Below, piece after piece: positions 43,937-45,013 of a stretch of 45,013 nucleotides of DNA. Under the pieces are notes generated by a model, which did not search any database, was not told the origin of the DNA, and saw only the letters and a list, made by a program, of their open reading frames with translations. Positions within the stretch are counted from its first letter, which is position 1; each line of letters starts with the position of its first letter. The DNA comes from Marinosulfonomonas sp. GTDB lineage: Bacteria > Pseudomonadota > Alphaproteobacteria > Rhodobacterales > Rhodobacteraceae. Position numbers and translations under genes: made by a program. Location of the stretch: NCBI GenBank assembly GCA_026984915.1, contig JALSRG010000068.1:1-45013 (forward strand). The letters run 5' to 3'.

Positions 43937-44881
43937 TCAAAACCGAAATCCGACAGCCACATCCAGGCGCGGATCGCTGCCACTCGTGCTGTTGTCGACA
44001 ACGCTGCCTTTGATATAGCCGTTTTCGAGGAAATCGTATTGGGCGCCGACCCCGTAAAAATTTGTTGCGTCGGTGCTGCGTTCATGTGCAAGTCCGAGGC
44101 TTAGCTTGAAACGTTCGTTCAATGCGTAGTCGAGCAACCCCTCCAGCAGCTCTGTGCTGGCAGCCAGGGGACTTTTGCGATAGCGCAGCGCGCCGTGCAA
44201 CTTTTCCATCTGCGCTTCGGCGCCAAGCGAATAACCGGTTCTGCCCTTGCCGCCGCTTTCGACGCGTTCGACACTTCCGAAAACCGCGATGCTGGTGCTG
44301 GATCTGTTTTGGAAAACCGGCGTGTGAAAAGCCAGGGCATAGCTGCTCATGTCAGAACCAGCGGTGTTGATTCTATGGGCAGATGCACCGATAAGTGCGT
44401 CGCCGAGTGCACCATCATAGCGGATTCCATAGCTGTCTCCGCCTTGCCAAAGGCCGGAATTTACCGCCGAACCAAAGGCAAGCCTGAACAGGGTATCAAC
44501 CTGTGTCGAATTGCTGAAAACCATCGTGGGGCCATATCCCCGCTCAACCACGCTACGGGGATTTCCGATGGAAAAACGACCGATGAAGCTGTTGTAGCTC
44601 AGGGATGGATAAAGGGCATTTGCGTGCAATCCCTGTTCGCCAAAACTGTCAAATCCCAGTTCAAGCCCCAGCCCGGTGCCGTCTGCGGGGCGGAAACCCA
44701 GATCGATATCTGTCCGGTAATAGGCGTCAGCCCTGTCGGTCGTATCTGCAAGGCCAAGTTCGCCATAGCCCTCAAGAAAAAAACCTTCGGACAGGCCGGA
44801 TGACTGTGCGCCAGCCGCAACGGGCGGCATGAGCAAGACAAATGCCGAGAGCAAACCCGACCAAAAAGCCGCGTGCGACAA
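43937..44881 (-). CDS. Porin-like outer-membrane beta-barrel
   Basis: 314 residues beginning at a TTG with GGAGG 7 nt in front; no ATG or GTG start exists before the signal peptide. The signal peptide of about 25 residues ends VAAGAQS. The rest is amphipathic strands ending DVAVGFRF, with the terminal phenylalanine of outer-membrane barrels. Features such as RYDGALGDALIGASAHR and YGVGAQYDFLENGYIKGSV resemble 16-stranded general porins of alphaproteobacteria. It would form a diffusion channel. No neighbour suggests a substrate. The leader (44882-45013) has no clear promoter motif that I can place. Confidence 0.82.
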   Translation of the reverse strand: MSHAAFWSGLLSAFVLLMPPVAAGAQSSGLSEGFFLEGYGELGLADTTDRADAYYRTDIDLGFRPADGTGLGLELGFDSFGEQGLHANALYPSLSYNSFIGRFSIGNPRSVVERGYGPTMVFSNSTQVDTLFRLAFGSAVNSGLWQGGDSYGIRYDGALGDALIGASAHRINTAGSDMSSYALAFHTPVFQNRSSTSIAVFGSVERVESGGKGRTGYSLGAEAQMEKLHGALRYRKSPLAASTELLEGLLDYALNERFKLSLGLAHERSTDATNFYGVGAQYDFLENGYIKGSVVDNSTSGSDPRLDVAVGFRF

Positions 44882-45013
44882 TTTTCGTCCTCCGGAGCAC
44901 TACGCCCCATTCCCCGAGATTATCATAAAGGCAACCCGGGGATTCTAGCAGGCGTATCTTTGCAACAGTCCGCGCAGGAACTGCGCCATTAATGCAACCT
45001 TGGCGGAAAAGGG

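Overview
The window reads as chromosomal DNA of a Gram-negative alphaproteobacterium, most likely Rhodobacterales or a close relative. The evidence is outer-membrane barrels with Sec signals, a Kdo pathway, cytochrome c', split YeeE/YedE permeases beside a persulfide dioxygenase and an SQR fusion, and the alphaproteobacterial look of the chemoreceptor and of the OmpR-type regulator. No rRNA, tRNA, prophage, IS transposase or CRISPR array was seen. Taxonomy is inferred from gene content only.

Layout. (1) 44-4850: copper homeostasis. A minus-strand operon copA-cueR-cueO faces copZ. Both promoters carry a CueR-type dyad between the -35 and -10 elements. (2) 4929-6158: glycerate 2-kinase. (3) 6251-12541: sulfide/persulfide module. 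It has a Crp/Fnr-type regulator with two cysteines, two half-YeeE permeases, an MBL-fold persulfide dioxygenase (Blh), a DUF442-SQR fusion and a SulP anion transporter. Together these would import or retain reduced sulfur, oxidise sulfide to persulfide, oxidise persulfide to sulfite, and move the oxyanion. (4) 12547-15191: kdsB-kdsA-kpsF, a minus-strand operon for Kdo synthesis and CMP activation. (5) 15315-16013: a ChrR-like double cupin without a sigma factor beside it. (6) 16561-29462: a 3119-residue secreted DUF11-repeat protein followed at once by an outer-membrane beta-barrel of about 1176 residues. Upstream lies an AT-rich leader of about 550 bp full of dyads. This pair is the most unusual part of the window. 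(7) 29521-31378: a DeoR-type repressor and a tandem SpoIIAA-like protein. (8) 31388-35562: MprF-type lipid aminoacyltransferase/flippase and a DegP-type periplasmic protease, separated by a clear terminator. (9) 35902-37982: an OmpR-type response regulator and its histidine kinase. (10) 38157-41876: a large PAS-containing chemoreceptor and CheD. (11) 42096-44881: dihaem cytochrome c, cytochrome c', a small membrane protein and a porin-like barrel, all on the minus strand.

A 17-bp sequence, TAGGTCTACGCCCTAGG, occurs three times in the same orientation (32-48, 15266-15282, 29509-29525). Each copy lies at or just beyond the 3' end of a minus-strand gene, and in two cases it supplies the TAG stop codon. 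A degenerate fourth copy covers the stop of the dihaem cytochrome gene (42090-42100). No listed feature class explains this element, and it brackets the cupin/DUF11/barrel region.

Several genes need start choices other than the longest reading frame: GTG for the DUF11 giant and mprF, TTG for the porin-like gene, and internal ATGs for sulP, blh, the chemoreceptor, degP, cytochrome c' and the cupin. These choices rest on visible Shine-Dalgarno sequences and signal peptides.
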